Source of the DNA: Acidimicrobiia bacterium
GTDB lineage: Bacteria; Actinomycetota; Acidimicrobiia; Spongiisociales; Spongiisociaceae
Direction: 5' to 3'
Assembly (NCBI GenBank): GCA_009841075.1
Contig: VXMP01000090.1
Location: 1 to 64,000, forward strand
Length of the DNA stretch: 64,000 bases
In this document: positions 50,542 through 60,416 of the stretch, in pieces
Layout of the letters: the number at the start of each line of letters is the position of its first letter
Numbering within the stretch: position 1 is the stretch's first letter
Notes under the pieces: generated by a model
Told to the model about the DNA's origin: nothing
Databases searched by the model: none
The model's input: the letters and a program-made list of their open reading frames with translations, nothing else
Position numbers and translations under genes: made by a program

Positions 50542-52899
50542 GTGGCCGAGCTGATCAGATGGTTTAACGAGGTGTCTCTGAAAGACATCGGGGTGGTGGG
50601 CGGTAAGAACGCCTCCCTCGGGGAAATGTACTCCAATCTGGGGTCTTTGGGGGTGGTGGTTCCCAACGGGTTCGCTACCACCGTGGACGCCTACCGGTTG
50701 TTCATGGCCGAGTCGGGTTTGGACGATCGGGTGGGCCGGTTGATCGATTCGACTGATAGGCAGGATCATGAGGTGTTGGAGAAAGTCGGTCGGGATATCC
50801 GCCGTTGGGTGGCCGGAGCACCGGTACCGGAGCGGCTGGTCGATGAGATTGGGGCGGCCTATCAGGAATTGACCAGCCAGGCGGGCGAGGCCATGGTGGC
50901 GGTTCGTTCCTCCGCCACAGCCGAGGACCTGCCGGATGCTTCCTTCGCCGGTCTGCAGGACACCTATCTGGGGCTGAAAGGTGCCGACCGGGTAGTCCGG
51001 GCGGTGCGGGACGTATTCGCCTCCCTGTACAGCCATCGCGCCCTTGACTACCGCATCCGCACCGGCCATCACGAACAGCAGGTTTCTATATCGGCCGGGG
51101 TGCAGCAGATGGTGCACAGCCAGGCCTCGGGGGTGGTGTTCACCATCGACACGGAGAGCGGGTTCGAGGGGGTGGTGTTCATAACCGGCACCTACGGTCT
51201 GGGGGAGCTGCTGGTGCAGGGGAGTGTCAACCCGGATGAGTTTTACGTGGCCAAGCGCAATCTGGCGGCGGGTCGGCCGGCGGTCATATCCCGAACCTTG
51301 GGGACCAAAACCCAGCAGATGGTGTTCGGCGAGCTGATCGGCTCGGAGGTGGTCATAGAGGACGTGCCGCTCGCCGCCCAACGCCGCTTCTGTCTGAGCG
51401 ACCAGGAAATCGAGGAGCTGGCCCGTCAGGCGGTGGTCATCGAGGACTACTACGGCCGTCCAATGGACATCGAATGGGCCAAGGATGCCCTGGACGGACG
51501 CATCTATATCGTTCAGGCTCGTCCCGAGACCGCCCGGAGCAAAGATGACCGAGGGACACTGACCAGGTTCAGCCTCGACGAGGGGGGTACGCCGGTGGTC
51601 ACCGGACGGAGTGTCGGCCAGCGGATCGGGGCGGGAACCGTCCGCATCGTCCACTCCCCTCGGGAGATGAGTCGGGTGGCGGAAGGCGACGTCCTGGTGG
51701 CGGATATGACCGACCCCGACTGGGAGCCGGTGATGCAAAGGGCGTCGGCCATTGTCACCAACCGGGGAGGACGTACCTGCCATGCCGCCATCATCGCCCG
51801 TGAGCTGGGGGTTCCGGCGGTGGTGGGGTCGGGGAACGCCACCCGACTTCTCGCAGACGGGCAAAAGGTGACGGTTTCGTGCGCCGAAGGTGAGACCGGA
51901 AGGGTCTACGAGGGAATACTCCCTTTCCGCACCAAGGTGGTGCGGCTCGACCATATGCCGGAGCCGCCGACCAAGATAATGATGAATGTGGGCAACCCCT
52001 CCCGGGCGTTCGGGTTCAGCCGCATACCCAACCACGGGGTGGGGCTGGCCCGGATGGAGTTCATCATCAACAACGCCATCGGCGTCCACCCCAAGGCCCT
52101 GCTCGACTACCCCGAGGTGCCGGATAAGGTCAAGGCGGGGATCGAGGAAAGGATGGCGGGCTATACAAACCCGAAGAACTTTTTCATTACCAAACTGGTC
52201 GAAGGGATCGCCACGCTGGCGCTGGGCTTCTATCCCAAGCCGGTGATCGTGCGTCTGTCCGACTTCAAATCCAACGAGTACGCCCATTTGCTGGGAGGGA
52301 CCGTCTACGAACCGACCGAGGAAAACCCCATGCTCGGTTTCCGAGGTGCCTCCCGCTACCGATCCTCCGACTTCTCGGACGTCTTCTCCCTGGAATGCGA
52401 GGCCCTCAGGAGGGTGAGGGGAGATCTGGGGCTGGACAACATCGAGGTAATGGTTCCCTTCGTCAGGACCCTGGAGGAAGCGGAAAGCGTGCTGGAGGTG
52501 ATGGCCGGAAACGGTCTCTGCCGAGGAGAGGACGGTCTGCGGGTCATCATGATGTGCGAGATACCTTCCAACGCCCTGCTCGCTCCACGATTTCTGGAGT
52601 ATTTCGACGGTTTTTCCATCGGTTCCAACGACCTGGCCCAGCTGACCTTGGCCCTGGATCGTGACTCGGAGCTGGTAGCCGACCTGTTCGACGAGCGAAA
52701 CCAGGCGGTAAAGGAGCTGATCCGCCTGGCTGTGGAGGCCTGCCGAGAGGCGGGCAAATACATCGGGATTTGCGGTCAAGGCCCTTCCGACTATCCCGAT
52801 TTGGCGGCCTGGCTGGTAGAGGCGGGTTTGGAAAGCCTTTCCCTTAACCCCGATACGGTGGTGGAAACCTGGCTACATCTGTCCGGTAAGAAGGAATAG
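50542..52899 (+). CDS. ppsA: Phosphoenolpyruvate synthase
   Basis: A 785-residue PEP synthase (pyruvate, water dikinase) that makes PEP from pyruvate and ATP for gluconeogenesis. The N-terminal ATP-grasp starts [11 protein letters not shown] and has [18 protein letters not shown]. The phosphohistidine is in G-G-R-T-C-H-A-A-I (His414), and the C-terminal barrel has G-S-N-D-L-A-Q-L-T and C-G-Q-G-P-S. The length and layout fit PpsA better than pyruvate phosphate dikinase. The GTG follows GGGAGGG by three bases. Confidence 0.94.
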   Translation: MAELIRWFNEVSLKDIGVVGGKNASLGEMYSNLGSLGVVVPNGFATTVDAYRLFMAESGLDDRVGRLIDSTDRQDHEVLEKVGRDIRRWVAGAPVPERLVDEIGAAYQELTSQAGEAMVAVRSSATAEDLPDASFAGLQDTYLGLKGADRVVRAVRDVFASLYSHRALDYRIRTGHHEQQVSISAGVQQMVHSQASGVVFTIDTESGFEGVVFITGTYGLGELLVQGSVNPDEFYVAKRNLAAGRPAVISRTLGTKTQQMVFGELIGSEVVIEDVPLAAQRRFCLSDQEIEELARQAVVIEDYYGRPMDIEWAKDALDGRIYIVQARPETARSKDDRGTLTRFSLDEGGTPVVTGRSVGQRIGAGTVRIVHSPREMSRVAEGDVLVADMTDPDWEPVMQRASAIVTNRGGRTCHAAIIARELGVPAVVGSGNATRLLADGQKVTVSCAEGETGRVYEGILPFRTKVVRLDHMPEPPTKIMMNVGNPSRAFGFSRIPNHGVGLARMEFIINNAIGVHPKALLDYPEVPDKVKAGIEERMAGYTNPKNFFITKLVEGIATLALGFYPKPVIVRLSDFKSNEYAHLLGGTVYEPTEENPMLGFRGASRYRSSDFSDVFSLECEALRRVRGDLGLDNIEVMVPFVRTLEEAESVLEVMAGNGLCRGEDGLRVIMMCEIPSNALLAPRFLEYFDGFSIGSNDLAQLTLALDRDSELVADLFDERNQAVKELIRLAVEACREAGKYIGICGQGPSDYPDLAAWLVEAGLESLSLNPDTVVETWLHLSGKKE

Positions 52900-52903
52900 G
52901 CGA

Positions 52904-54127
52904 ATGCCTGGACCTGGTTCCGAGCTGATAGGTGATGCGGAGCTGGCCGAAATCAAGGAGGTGCTTGCCGGTGGCTATTTGGCTCGCTACGGCCCGCCCG
53001 ATGGCTTCCCGGCCAAGGTGCTGGCTTTCGAACAGGAGGTAATCAGGAGGTCCGGGGTAAGGCATGCGCTGGCGGTCAATTCGGGAACCAGCGCCCTGTG
53101 GCTGGCCTTGGCGGGGCTGGGGGTGGGTCCCGGTGACGAGGTGATCGTTCCGGGCTTTACCTTCGTGGCTTCGATCTCTTCGATCGTCTACAGCGGTGCC
53201 TTACCGGTCCTGGCCGAAGTCGATCAGAGCTTCAACCTCGACCCGGACGATGTGGAAACCCGGATCACCCCGTCTACAAAAGCCGTTCTGGTGGTCCATA
53301 TGCTCGGTTCCCCGGCTCGCCTGAAGGAGCTACGGGAGGTGGCGGATCGGCATGGGGTGTCCCTCATAGAAGACGCCGCCCAGGCGTTCGGAGGTACCTA
53401 TGAGGGTGCCTGGCTGGGAGCTCACGGCGACGCCGGGGTGTTCAGCTTCAACATCTACAAGACCATCACCAGCGGGGATGGGGGCATGCTGGTGACCGAT
53501 GACCCCGACCTATATCGGCGGTGTTTCGCCCTGCACGACCAAGGGCACAGCCCCAACCGCACCGGCGTGGAGGTGGGGAAGCGACCCATGCTGGGGCTTA
53601 ATTTCCGCATGGTTGAGCTCCAGGGAGCGGTGCTGCTGGCCCAGCTGGGAAGGCTCGATCGGATCCGCTCCCACCTGCGGCGAAATCATCGGATTGTGTA
53701 TGAGGCGTTGGCGGACCTGCCGGGGATCGGGTTCCGCGATTGCCCGGATACCGACGGCGACCTGGCCACCCATCTGGTGGTGGTGTTTCCCACTCCGGAG
53801 ATAGCTCAAAGAGTGGCAGCCGAGCTCGGTTCTATCACCTTGTCCGAGTCGGGCTGGCACGTCTACTCCAAGATGGAACACCTGCTGGAAGGACGCATCG
53901 CCGGTGGGCACGGCTTCCCGTTCGGCCGCGGGCGTGGTCGAGGAGAGTCCGAATACAATGCGGGGATGCTGCCGGATACCGATGCCCTGCTGGCCCGTTC
54001 GATGAGCATCGGTATCGGAGTAGTCGATCCCAACCTGGCCCCGCTGGGTTTGGGTATGTCGGCCGGGCCGGAGCAGGCCGAGCAGCTGGCCGGTCGGATC
54101 CGCACCGTTATGACCCGACACCTCTGA
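52904..54127 (+). CDS. DegT/DnrJ/EryC1/StrS family aminotransferase
   Basis: A 407-residue PLP-dependent sugar-aminotransferase-like protein. It has N-S-G-T-S-A-L-W-L-A-L, P-G-F-T-F-V-A-S, the cofactor-binding E-D-A-A-Q-A-F-G-G, and the PLP lysine in F-N-I-Y-K-T-I-T-S-G-D-G-G (Lys186). The lysine context and the H-V-Y-S-K segment near the C-terminus recall the sugar-nucleotide transaminases. No other sugar-nucleotide genes lie nearby, so the substrate is open. It starts four bases after ppsA. Confidence 0.85.
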   Translation: MPGPGSELIGDAELAEIKEVLAGGYLARYGPPDGFPAKVLAFEQEVIRRSGVRHALAVNSGTSALWLALAGLGVGPGDEVIVPGFTFVASISSIVYSGALPVLAEVDQSFNLDPDDVETRITPSTKAVLVVHMLGSPARLKELREVADRHGVSLIEDAAQAFGGTYEGAWLGAHGDAGVFSFNIYKTITSGDGGMLVTDDPDLYRRCFALHDQGHSPNRTGVEVGKRPMLGLNFRMVELQGAVLLAQLGRLDRIRSHLRRNHRIVYEALADLPGIGFRDCPDTDGDLATHLVVVFPTPEIAQRVAAELGSITLSESGWHVYSKMEHLLEGRIAGGHGFPFGRGRGRGESEYNAGMLPDTDALLARSMSIGIGVVDPNLAPLGLGMSAGPEQAEQLAGRIRTVMTRHL

Positions 54128-54135
54128 TCCTTCGG

Positions 54136-55026
54136 GTGTCGGTATTTTTTGCGCTTGCTGCGGCGGCCTGTTTCTCCGCCTTGGCCATAACCGTTACCAG
54201 AGGGTTCCGCACCAACAGCCTGATGACCGGGTTACTGGTGTCGCTACCGGTGGGTGCCCTGGTAACCGGGGCTTTTACCCTGATCAATCCGCCCACCGAC
54301 CTGACCCTTCGGGCGATTCTCTTCTTCTTGGCGGGAGGAATAGTCGGGGAGGGGGTGGGTCGCACCTCTTTCATCTTCGGGGTGAGGCTGATCGGACCCT
54401 CCACCGCCACCCCCCTCCAGACCGCCACCTATCCGACCCTGGCCCTGTTGGGAGGATGGATACTGTTCTCCGAGCCGGTGACCTGGGAGCGGATCCTCGG
54501 GGCACTGGCGATAGTGGGTGGGATCTCGGTGCTGGTCAAAGGGCAGCCCGATTCGGGGTCGTCGGCGGCCGGGCACCATACCAGGGTCGGAAAATGGGCC
54601 TACCTGCTGCCGGTTCTGGGCGGGCTGTCGTTTGCGGCCTCGGATCTGCTTCGTAAGCTGGGTTTGGAGGAAACCCCTCATCCGGCCTTCGGGGCGGTCT
54701 CGGGCACGGTGACCATCCTGATCCTGTGGGCGATCATCCTGGCGCTGACCCCACGGTTACGAGCCACCGTCACCCTGGAGCCGGGCTGGCAATGGTTCAT
54801 CCCGACCGGTCTGCTGGCCGGTTTCGGGGTGCTGGCGGTGTTTGCGGCCCTGGAGGCGGGCGAGGTTTCGGTGGTGGGGCCGATCATCATGTCCCAACCT
54901 CTCATGGTGGTGGCGTTTTCCGTGGCCTTCCTAAGGGACCTGGAAAGGGTGACCGGGCAGGTAGCGGCGGGTGCCCTGCTGACCGTGGTCGGGGTGGTAA
55001 CCCTCAGCTTCAGCTCAGCCGGCTAG
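54136..55026 (+). CDS. EamA (DMT) family transporter
   Basis: A 296-residue membrane protein with ten hydrophobic helices in two EamA halves, each with the G-x-x-x-x-x-G-R/P-type helices. The second half ends V-G-P-I-I-M-S-Q-P-L and V-V-G-V-V-T-L-S-F. Members export amino acids or metabolites. I chose GTG 54136, eight bases after the DegT stop; the frame stays open farther upstream through the aminotransferase but without homology. Its stop overlaps the convergent class III aminotransferase by 12 bases. Confidence 0.87.
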   Translation: MSVFFALAAAACFSALAITVTRGFRTNSLMTGLLVSLPVGALVTGAFTLINPPTDLTLRAILFFLAGGIVGEGVGRTSFIFGVRLIGPSTATPLQTATYPTLALLGGWILFSEPVTWERILGALAIVGGISVLVKGQPDSGSSAAGHHTRVGKWAYLLPVLGGLSFAASDLLRKLGLEETPHPAFGAVSGTVTILILWAIILALTPRLRATVTLEPGWQWFIPTGLLAGFGVLAVFAALEAGEVSVVGPIIMSQPLMVVAFSVAFLRDLERVTGQVAAGALLTVVGVVTLSFSSAG

Positions 55027-56280
55027 ACGGGCAGCGGTTTCGTCCAGGGCGGCCCGGAGCCGATCTGACAGCTCCTTGACCTCCTCACCGGTCATCACGA
55101 AGGGGGGAGAAACCTGGATGGAGTTGCCGAACAGCACCCGGGACAGTATTCCGTGTTGGCGCAGCATGGCACCGATCAGGACGGGTAGATTCGGGTTGCG
55201 GGCGGAGGCCTCGGCGGTCAGCTGGACGGCGGTCAGGGCACCCACCCCGCAGCGCACCTCCTCTACCAGGTCGTGATCGGCCAGAGGCCCTAGCTCCGTG
55301 GCCAGCTCGGTTTCGAGGCGATCAGCCTCGGCTATCAGGTTCTCGCGTTGGATGATGTCCAGGTTTACGTTGGCGGCGGCGACCGCCGTGGTATGGCCCG
55401 AGTAGGTGTAGCCGTGACGCCACATCGGGGCCTCGCCTTCGAACCAGGGTTCGGCGATGTGGGGAGCGGCGATCACCGCCCCCAAGGGTAGGTAGCCGGA
55501 AGTGATGCCTTTGGCGGTGGTCATAAGGTCGGGTTCCAGGTTCCATCGTCCGCTGGCGAACCAGGCGCCGGTTCGTCCGAAACCGGTGATCACCTCGTCG
55601 GCGATGAAGAGAATGCCGGTATCACGGCAGATGCTCCGCACCTTCTCCAGATATCCGGGCGGGGGCGGGAAGATACCTCCGGCCCCGATGATCGGCTCGC
55701 AGATGAAGGCCGCAATCCGTTCGGCCCCGATCCCCTCGATAACGTCCAGCAGGGAGTTGAAAGAGTCCCATTCCACCAGGGCGGTGTCGGTCAACAGCCG
55801 GCCATAGCCGTCGTGGTTGGGGGCTATGCCGGCCAGGCTGGTTCCGGCGGTGTGCATGCCGTGGTAGGCGCGGGATCGGCTAAGGATGAAGGTTCGGTCG
55901 GGGTTCCCGGTCACCGTGTGATAGAGCCGAGCCAGCTTGATGGCCGTGTCCACCGAGTCGGATCCTCCGCTGGTCAGGAAGCTGACGCTGCCCTGGATGG
56001 GGGCTATTTGGGCCAGGCGATCGGTCAGCTCGATCACCGGAGGAGTCGTAAAGTCACCGAAGGTGTGGTAGGCCTCCAGCTTTCGGATCTGGTCGGCGAC
56101 CGCTTCGGCTATTTCGGCGCGCCCGTGTCCGATGTTGCAGTACCAGAGGCTGGCAGAGGCGTCCAGGTAGCGCCTGCCGGCCTCGTCCCATACCCATGAT
56201 CCTTCCCCTCGGGTCAAGACCAGCTCGTTATGCGCCACCACTCGCATATCTGCGAACGGATGCCAGAATTTGGAAGCCAT
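55015..56280 (-). CDS. Class III PLP-dependent aminotransferase
   Basis: A 421-residue aminotransferase of the omega-amino acid:pyruvate/BioA group. It has the start G-S-W-V-W-D-x-x-G-R-R-Y-L-D, T-S-G-G-S-D-S-V-D-T-A-I-K, F-I-A-D-E-V-I-T-G-F-G-R-T-G, and the PLP lysine in T-T-A-K-G-I-T-S-G-Y-L-P-L-G. The conserved Y-x-G-H-T motif is present (Y-S-G-H-T). It uses an amine donor and a keto acceptor, but the exact pair is not visible. The ATG lacks a strong ribosome site. Confidence 0.88.
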   Translation of the reverse strand: MASKFWHPFADMRVVAHNELVLTRGEGSWVWDEAGRRYLDASASLWYCNIGHGRAEIAEAVADQIRKLEAYHTFGDFTTPPVIELTDRLAQIAPIQGSVSFLTSGGSDSVDTAIKLARLYHTVTGNPDRTFILSRSRAYHGMHTAGTSLAGIAPNHDGYGRLLTDTALVEWDSFNSLLDVIEGIGAERIAAFICEPIIGAGGIFPPPPGYLEKVRSICRDTGILFIADEVITGFGRTGAWFASGRWNLEPDLMTTAKGITSGYLPLGAVIAAPHIAEPWFEGEAPMWRHGYTYSGHTTAVAAANVNLDIIQRENLIAEADRLETELATELGPLADHDLVEEVRCGVGALTAVQLTAEASARNPNLPVLIGAMLRQHGILSRVLFGNSIQVSPPFVMTGEEVKELSDRLRAALDETAARLAG

Positions 56281-56466
56281 AGGGAACCCTTCGCCGCTTT
56301 CCGCACTCGACTTAAGAATCTGTCCAAACCAGAGGATACCTTGCCGAAAACCCCGGGTTGGACAAAGGCGGGAACCCGAACCGACGAGATCAACCGGATT
56401 ATCGTTTATATGGCCTAGCCTTTGGGTCGATTAAGGCCAACGGTAAGTAGTTCAGGGAGGAATCGG

Positions 56467-57543
56467 ATGTCCCGAGCGGCGGTTTTGTTCGGCGGGCCCT
56501 CGCCTGAGCACGATATAAGCGTGCTGACCGGACTCCAGGCGGTCCGCCTCCTGGCCGAGGCCGGTAGGGAGCCGGTGGTGATTTACTGGTCGAAAAAGGG
56601 CGACTGGTATCAGGTAGGGGCCGACGGAGAGGCGCAGGATTACGCCGACGGCCCGCCCGCCAAGGCCCGCGAGCTGCGTTTTGTCGCCCAGCCGCAGGGC
56701 GGATGGTTTATGAAGAGACGCCGGTTGGAGGTGGGGGCGGTTCTGGTCTGCTGTCATGGCGGACCGGGCGAGGACGGAACCCTCCAAGGGGCCTTGGATC
56801 TGGCCGGAATCCGCTACACGGGTCCCAACGCCGCCGACTCCGCCTTGCTAATGGACAAGCTGGCTTTCGGCGGATTGATGGATTCCTCCGGTTTCCGCAC
56901 CCTACCGAGGGTTCCGGTCGCCGAAGGCGGGCCCCCGGATTTCCCGCCGCCCTACATTGTCAAACCCCGCTTCGGCGGCTCCTCCATCGGTATAGAGGTG
57001 GTCGACGATTTTGAGACCGCCCAGGCTCTGGCCCGATCCTCCCCCCATCTGGTGAGAGGGGCTTTGATGGAGCCTTACCTGGAGGGGAGCCGAGACCTTA
57101 ATGTGGCGGTGCGTACCTATCCGGAGCTACAGCTGTCCGCCATCGAAGCGCCGCAGAGTTACCGGTTCTACGACTATCAACAGAAGTATTTATCCGGAGG
57201 GGGCATCGAGGGGTCGCCCCGGGAGCTTCCCGCCTGGCTACCCGAGGAGATGGAGACCGAGCTTCGTGGGGTGGCACGGCGGGTGAGCGGGCTGGTCGGG
57301 ATCAGGTCGATAGCCCGCATCGACTTTCTGGAGCGGGAGGGCCGGCTCTGGATCAACGAGGTCAACACCATCCCCGGGAGCCTGTCCCTTTATCTGTGGG
57401 TGGACCCGCCCATCGCCCGCTCTGAGCTGGTAGCCGATTTGATCGCCGAGGCGGAGGGATCACCCCCCCGACGGTTCTCGGTGGCCGGATCCGACGGGGC
57501 CGCCCTCCGCAGCGCAGCCACTATCTCATCAAAGCTGGGCTAG
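56467..57543 (+). CDS. ddl: D-alanine--D-alanine ligase (ATP-grasp)
   Basis: A 358-residue ATP-grasp ligase. It has G-G-P-S-P-E-H-D-I-S (N-terminal motif with the Glu of Ddl), G-P-G-E-D-G-T-L-Q-G, V-K-P-R-F-G-G-S-S-I-G, and N-E-V-N-T-I-P-G. This is the Ddl set that makes the D-Ala-D-Ala dipeptide of peptidoglycan. E-H-D-I-S replaces the usual E-H-E-V-S. ATG 56467 follows GGGAGGA. No murein genes surround it, so a related D-amino-acid or peptide ligase remains possible. Confidence 0.85.
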   Translation: MSRAAVLFGGPSPEHDISVLTGLQAVRLLAEAGREPVVIYWSKKGDWYQVGADGEAQDYADGPPAKARELRFVAQPQGGWFMKRRRLEVGAVLVCCHGGPGEDGTLQGALDLAGIRYTGPNAADSALLMDKLAFGGLMDSSGFRTLPRVPVAEGGPPDFPPPYIVKPRFGGSSIGIEVVDDFETAQALARSSPHLVRGALMEPYLEGSRDLNVAVRTYPELQLSAIEAPQSYRFYDYQQKYLSGGGIEGSPRELPAWLPEEMETELRGVARRVSGLVGIRSIARIDFLEREGRLWINEVNTIPGSLSLYLWVDPPIARSELVADLIAEAEGSPPRRFSVAGSDGAALRSAATISSKLG

Positions 57544-57556
57544 GTTTCGGCGCTTC

Positions 57557-57790
57557 CTAAAGGTTGATGACCGGGCAGGTCAGGGTGCGGGTGATACCGT
57601 CTATCGACTGGAGCTCGGTCACGACCAGGCCGCCTAGGCGATCTACATTTTCGGCACCTACTCTCACCACAATGTCGTAAGGCCCGGTCACGTCGTCGGC
57701 CTGGGTAACCCCCTTGATCAGGCGGACTTCCTCCAGCACCTGCTTGGACTTGCCGACTTCGGTCTGAATGAGGACATATGCCTCAACCAC
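57557..57790 (-). CDS. Stand-alone Lrp/AsnC ligand-binding (RAM) domain protein
   Basis: A 77-residue alpha/beta RAM domain without the helix-turn-helix of full Lrp. It has the pattern A-Y-V-L-I-Q-T-E-V-G, then V-T-G-P-Y-D-I-V-V-R-V and L-Q-S-I-D-G-I-T-R-T-L-T-C. Such solo domains bind amino acids and may modify full-length Lrp regulators. GTG 57790 follows AGGAG by four bases. The 103-base upstream spacer has TATAGT as a possible -10 on the minus strand. It converges on ddl. Confidence 0.87.
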   Translation of the reverse strand: MVEAYVLIQTEVGKSKQVLEEVRLIKGVTQADDVTGPYDIVVRVGAENVDRLGGLVVTELQSIDGITRTLTCPVINL

Positions 57791-57893
57791 GTTTCTCCTC
57801 TCGATTTAGGAATATGTGACTATACAAGGAGTTGCCTCGTTCTGAAGAGTCGAGCGGAGAAAAGGGAGAAAGGGAAATATTTGGGGGTGCTCG

Positions 57894-58106
57894 CTAGCGA
57901 CCGTCCGACCCCATCCGAACGGAATGGATGAAGCGCAGGCCGTCCGATTCCTCGACTTCGAACACGATCCGCTGCCCCTGCCTCAGCAACCGAAACACGC
58001 TGCCCGCCAACGACCCGGCCCGGATGTAAACCTCGCTGCGGTCTTCATCGAGAACTACCACGCCGACGCCGGTGTTGGGGTCGTAGAGTTTGACCACTCC
58101 TTGCAT
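57894..58106 (-). CDS. Cold-shock-domain-like small protein
   Basis: A 70-residue single OB-fold. M-Q-G-V-V-K-L-Y-D-P-N-T-G-V-G-V-V-V-L-D resembles the first strands of CspA-type proteins, and V-Y-I-R-A-G-S-L is like the RNP2 strand, followed by G-Q-R-I-V-F-E-V. The aromatic RNA-stacking residues of RNP1 are mostly replaced by valine, so nucleic-acid binding may be weak. I chose ATG 58106, where the domain begins; TAGAAT lies eight bases upstream on that strand, suggesting a leaderless message. It diverges from recG. Confidence 0.72.
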   Translation of the reverse strand: MQGVVKLYDPNTGVGVVVLDEDRSEVYIRAGSLAGSVFRLLRQGQRIVFEVEESDGLRFIHSVRMGSDGR

Positions 58107-58114
58107 GGCCCGGC

Positions 58115-58120
58115 ATTCTA
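58115..58120 (-). promoter_or_regulatory. -10 element of the cold-shock-like gene, leaderless configuration
   Basis: TAGAAT on the minus strand, eight bases before the ATG at 58106. No Shine-Dalgarno sequence is seen. Confidence 0.45.
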
Positions 58121-58176
58121 CTATTTTTCCCGGACTTCTCACGCCCCCGGTTTGAGAGATCGAAAGCCGCCTGTCG

Positions 58177-58182
58177 TATCCT
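58177..58182 (+). promoter_or_regulatory. -10 element of recG, leaderless configuration
   Basis: TATCCT, seven bases before ATG 58190. No Shine-Dalgarno sequence is seen. Confidence 0.45.
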
Positions 58183-58189
58183 AAGGGTG

Positions 58190-60403
58190 ATGGTTACCGC
58201 ACCCGTTCCACCCGACCAGGAATCGGATTCCCGTAGCCTCGCCTATCTGAACGGCATCGACGTGGGACAGGTCAAATGGGTGAAGGGCAAACGGGCCGCC
58301 CTGCTGAAGGAAAAGGGTGTTCGGACGGTGACCGATCTTCTCCTCTACATACCGCGCCGACACATCGATCGATCCCGTCGTCTTCCGGTCAACGCCTTGG
58401 AGGTGGGGGAGGAGGCCACCGTTATCGGGGAGGTGCGCAAGGTGACCGTCAAGCGTCCTCGCCCCAACATGGCCATCATCGAAGCGACCGTGGCCGACGA
58501 TTACGGAACCCTTCTGGCGGTTTGGTTCAACCAGGGGTACCTGACCAAGCGGCTCGAAATCGGCAAAGAGGTGGCCTTGTCGGGGAAGGTGGTTCGTTAT
58601 CGGGGGAGACTGCAGATGGCCTCCCCTGCCCTGGATCTCTTGGATTACGGTCTCGACAGTCTGGCGGTAGGTAGGGTGGTGCCCATCTACCGATCGGTCG
58701 GCTCGATGGGGTCGGGAGTAATCCGCCTGGCCGTCCACAACGCCTTGCAACGTTCCCGCCCCATCCACGATCCCCTGCCCGAATCCATGCTGGATCGCCA
58801 TGACCTGGTACCCAGAGAACAGGCCCTCCACTCGATCCATTTCCCCGAGTCCCTATCGGAGGTGAAAACCGCTCGCCGTAGGCTGGTCTTCGACGAATTT
58901 TTCCGTCATCTGGTGGCGTTGGCGATGACCAAACAGCGAAGGAACGACCAGTCGGTGGGTATCGAACACGAGGTCAATCCGACCGACAACCTGGTGGAAC
59001 GGTTTATAGCAGGCCTTCCCTTCCGGCCGACCGGTGCCCAGGAGCGGGTGATAGAGGAAATCATGGCCGACATGGGCAGCTCGGTCCCCATGCATCGACT
59101 GCTGCACGGAGAGGTGGGTTCGGGCAAGACGGTGGTGGCGGTTGCCGCCCTCCTGGTGGGGGTTCAAGGCCGATACCAGTCCGCCATCATGGCCCCGACC
59201 GAGGTGTTGGCCGAACAGCATTACCAAGGGGTTACCGACTTGCTGGCGGCGGCCCGGATGGCCCCGTCCGGCAACCGCTTACCGTCTCTGCTCGATCCGA
59301 TAGAAGACGATCAGGATCGGCGTCCGGTGAACGTGGCCCTGCTCACCGGAAGTCGGGCCGAAACCAACTACCGATCCGATTTGAGCCGTTCGGAGATGAT
59401 CGAGGAAATCGCTTCCGGATGGGTGGACATCGTCATCGGAACCCACGCCCTGATCCAGGAGGGGGTGGCCTTTTCCCGACTGGGGGCGGCGGTGGTCGAC
59501 GAACAACACCGATTCGGGGTTCATCAGCGGGTGAAGTTGAAGGAGAAGGCGGAGTGGGTGGACCCCGACCTGTTGATCATGACCGCCACCCCCATACCCA
59601 GGACCCTCTCGATGACCTTGTACGGCTCGCTGGATGTTTCCACGCTGGACGAGATGCCGGTCGGGAGAAAACCGGTCAAAACCTGGTCCGCCTCAATGGA
59701 CCAGGCCGGCCTCCGCAAGGTCCACGACGCGGTTCGGGAAGAGGTAGCCAAAGGGAGGCAGGTGTTCGTGGTTTGTCCGCTGGTGGACGACTCCGAACGG
59801 GTGGAGGCGGCCTCCGCCATAACCGAGCACCGCCGGATGCAGCAGATTTTTCCGGATCTAGGGATCGGGCTGCTGCACGGTCAGGTGAAGCCGGAGGAAA
59901 AACGGACGGTGATGAACCAATTCCGATCCGGCGAGCTGGACATCCTGGTGTCCACCACCGTCATAGAGGTGGGCGTGGATGTCCCTAACGCCACCCTCAT
60001 GGTGATCCGTAACGCCGATCGGTTCGGCCTCAGCCAGCTTCACCAGCTCCGGGGACGGGTGGGCCGAGGGGATCAACCCTCTCAGTGTGTGTTGCTGGCC
60101 GATCCGGCCACCGAGGACGGGGAGGCCCGTATCAAGGCCATGGAGCGCACCTCGGACGGCTATCGGCTGGCGGAGGAAGACCTGCGCCTCCGCGGTCATG
60201 GGACGGTGTTCGGTGCCCGACAGTCGGGCTTCTCCGACCTGCGGATCGCCCATATCCTGCGCAATATAGAAGAACTTAAGGCCGCTCGCACCGAAGCCTT
60301 CGGGTTGGTGGGGGAGGATCCGAACCTGGACGGCCACCCGGCGATCAAGGAAGAAGTGAGGAACTTGCTGGGCGATCAGGTGGAATGGTTGTTCAGGTCG
60401 TGA
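58190..60403 (+). CDS. recG: ATP-dependent DNA helicase RecG
   Basis: A 737-residue fork-reversal helicase. An N-terminal wedge (OB-fold) domain with V-I-G-E-V-R-K-V-T-V precedes the SF2 motor. The motor has Walker A H-G-E-V-G-S-G-K-T, box II D-E-Q-H-R-F-G, motif III T-A-T-P-I-P-R-T-L, and motif VI Q-L-H-Q-L-R-G-R-V-G-R. The C-terminal A-E-E-D-L-R-L-R-G-H-G TRG-like segment is typical of RecG. ATG 58190 (adjacent GTG 58187) is the start. It leads the plus-strand run rsmD-coaD and onwards. Confidence 0.95.
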   Translation: MVTAPVPPDQESDSRSLAYLNGIDVGQVKWVKGKRAALLKEKGVRTVTDLLLYIPRRHIDRSRRLPVNALEVGEEATVIGEVRKVTVKRPRPNMAIIEATVADDYGTLLAVWFNQGYLTKRLEIGKEVALSGKVVRYRGRLQMASPALDLLDYGLDSLAVGRVVPIYRSVGSMGSGVIRLAVHNALQRSRPIHDPLPESMLDRHDLVPREQALHSIHFPESLSEVKTARRRLVFDEFFRHLVALAMTKQRRNDQSVGIEHEVNPTDNLVERFIAGLPFRPTGAQERVIEEIMADMGSSVPMHRLLHGEVGSGKTVVAVAALLVGVQGRYQSAIMAPTEVLAEQHYQGVTDLLAAARMAPSGNRLPSLLDPIEDDQDRRPVNVALLTGSRAETNYRSDLSRSEMIEEIASGWVDIVIGTHALIQEGVAFSRLGAAVVDEQHRFGVHQRVKLKEKAEWVDPDLLIMTATPIPRTLSMTLYGSLDVSTLDEMPVGRKPVKTWSASMDQAGLRKVHDAVREEVAKGRQVFVVCPLVDDSERVEAASAITEHRRMQQIFPDLGIGLLHGQVKPEEKRTVMNQFRSGELDILVSTTVIEVGVDVPNATLMVIRNADRFGLSQLHQLRGRVGRGDQPSQCVLLADPATEDGEARIKAMERTSDGYRLAEEDLRLRGHGTVFGARQSGFSDLRIAHILRNIEELKAARTEAFGLVGEDPNLDGHPAIKEEVRNLLGDQVEWLFRS

Positions 60404-60416
60404 TCGTCCATCTGCT

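Noticed and set aside
50461-52779. Very long minus-strand open frame (772 codons) opposite ppsA
   Set aside because: Follows codon-position GC bias of ppsA; His/Gly/Arg-rich without motifs. The plus-strand PEP synthase is certain.
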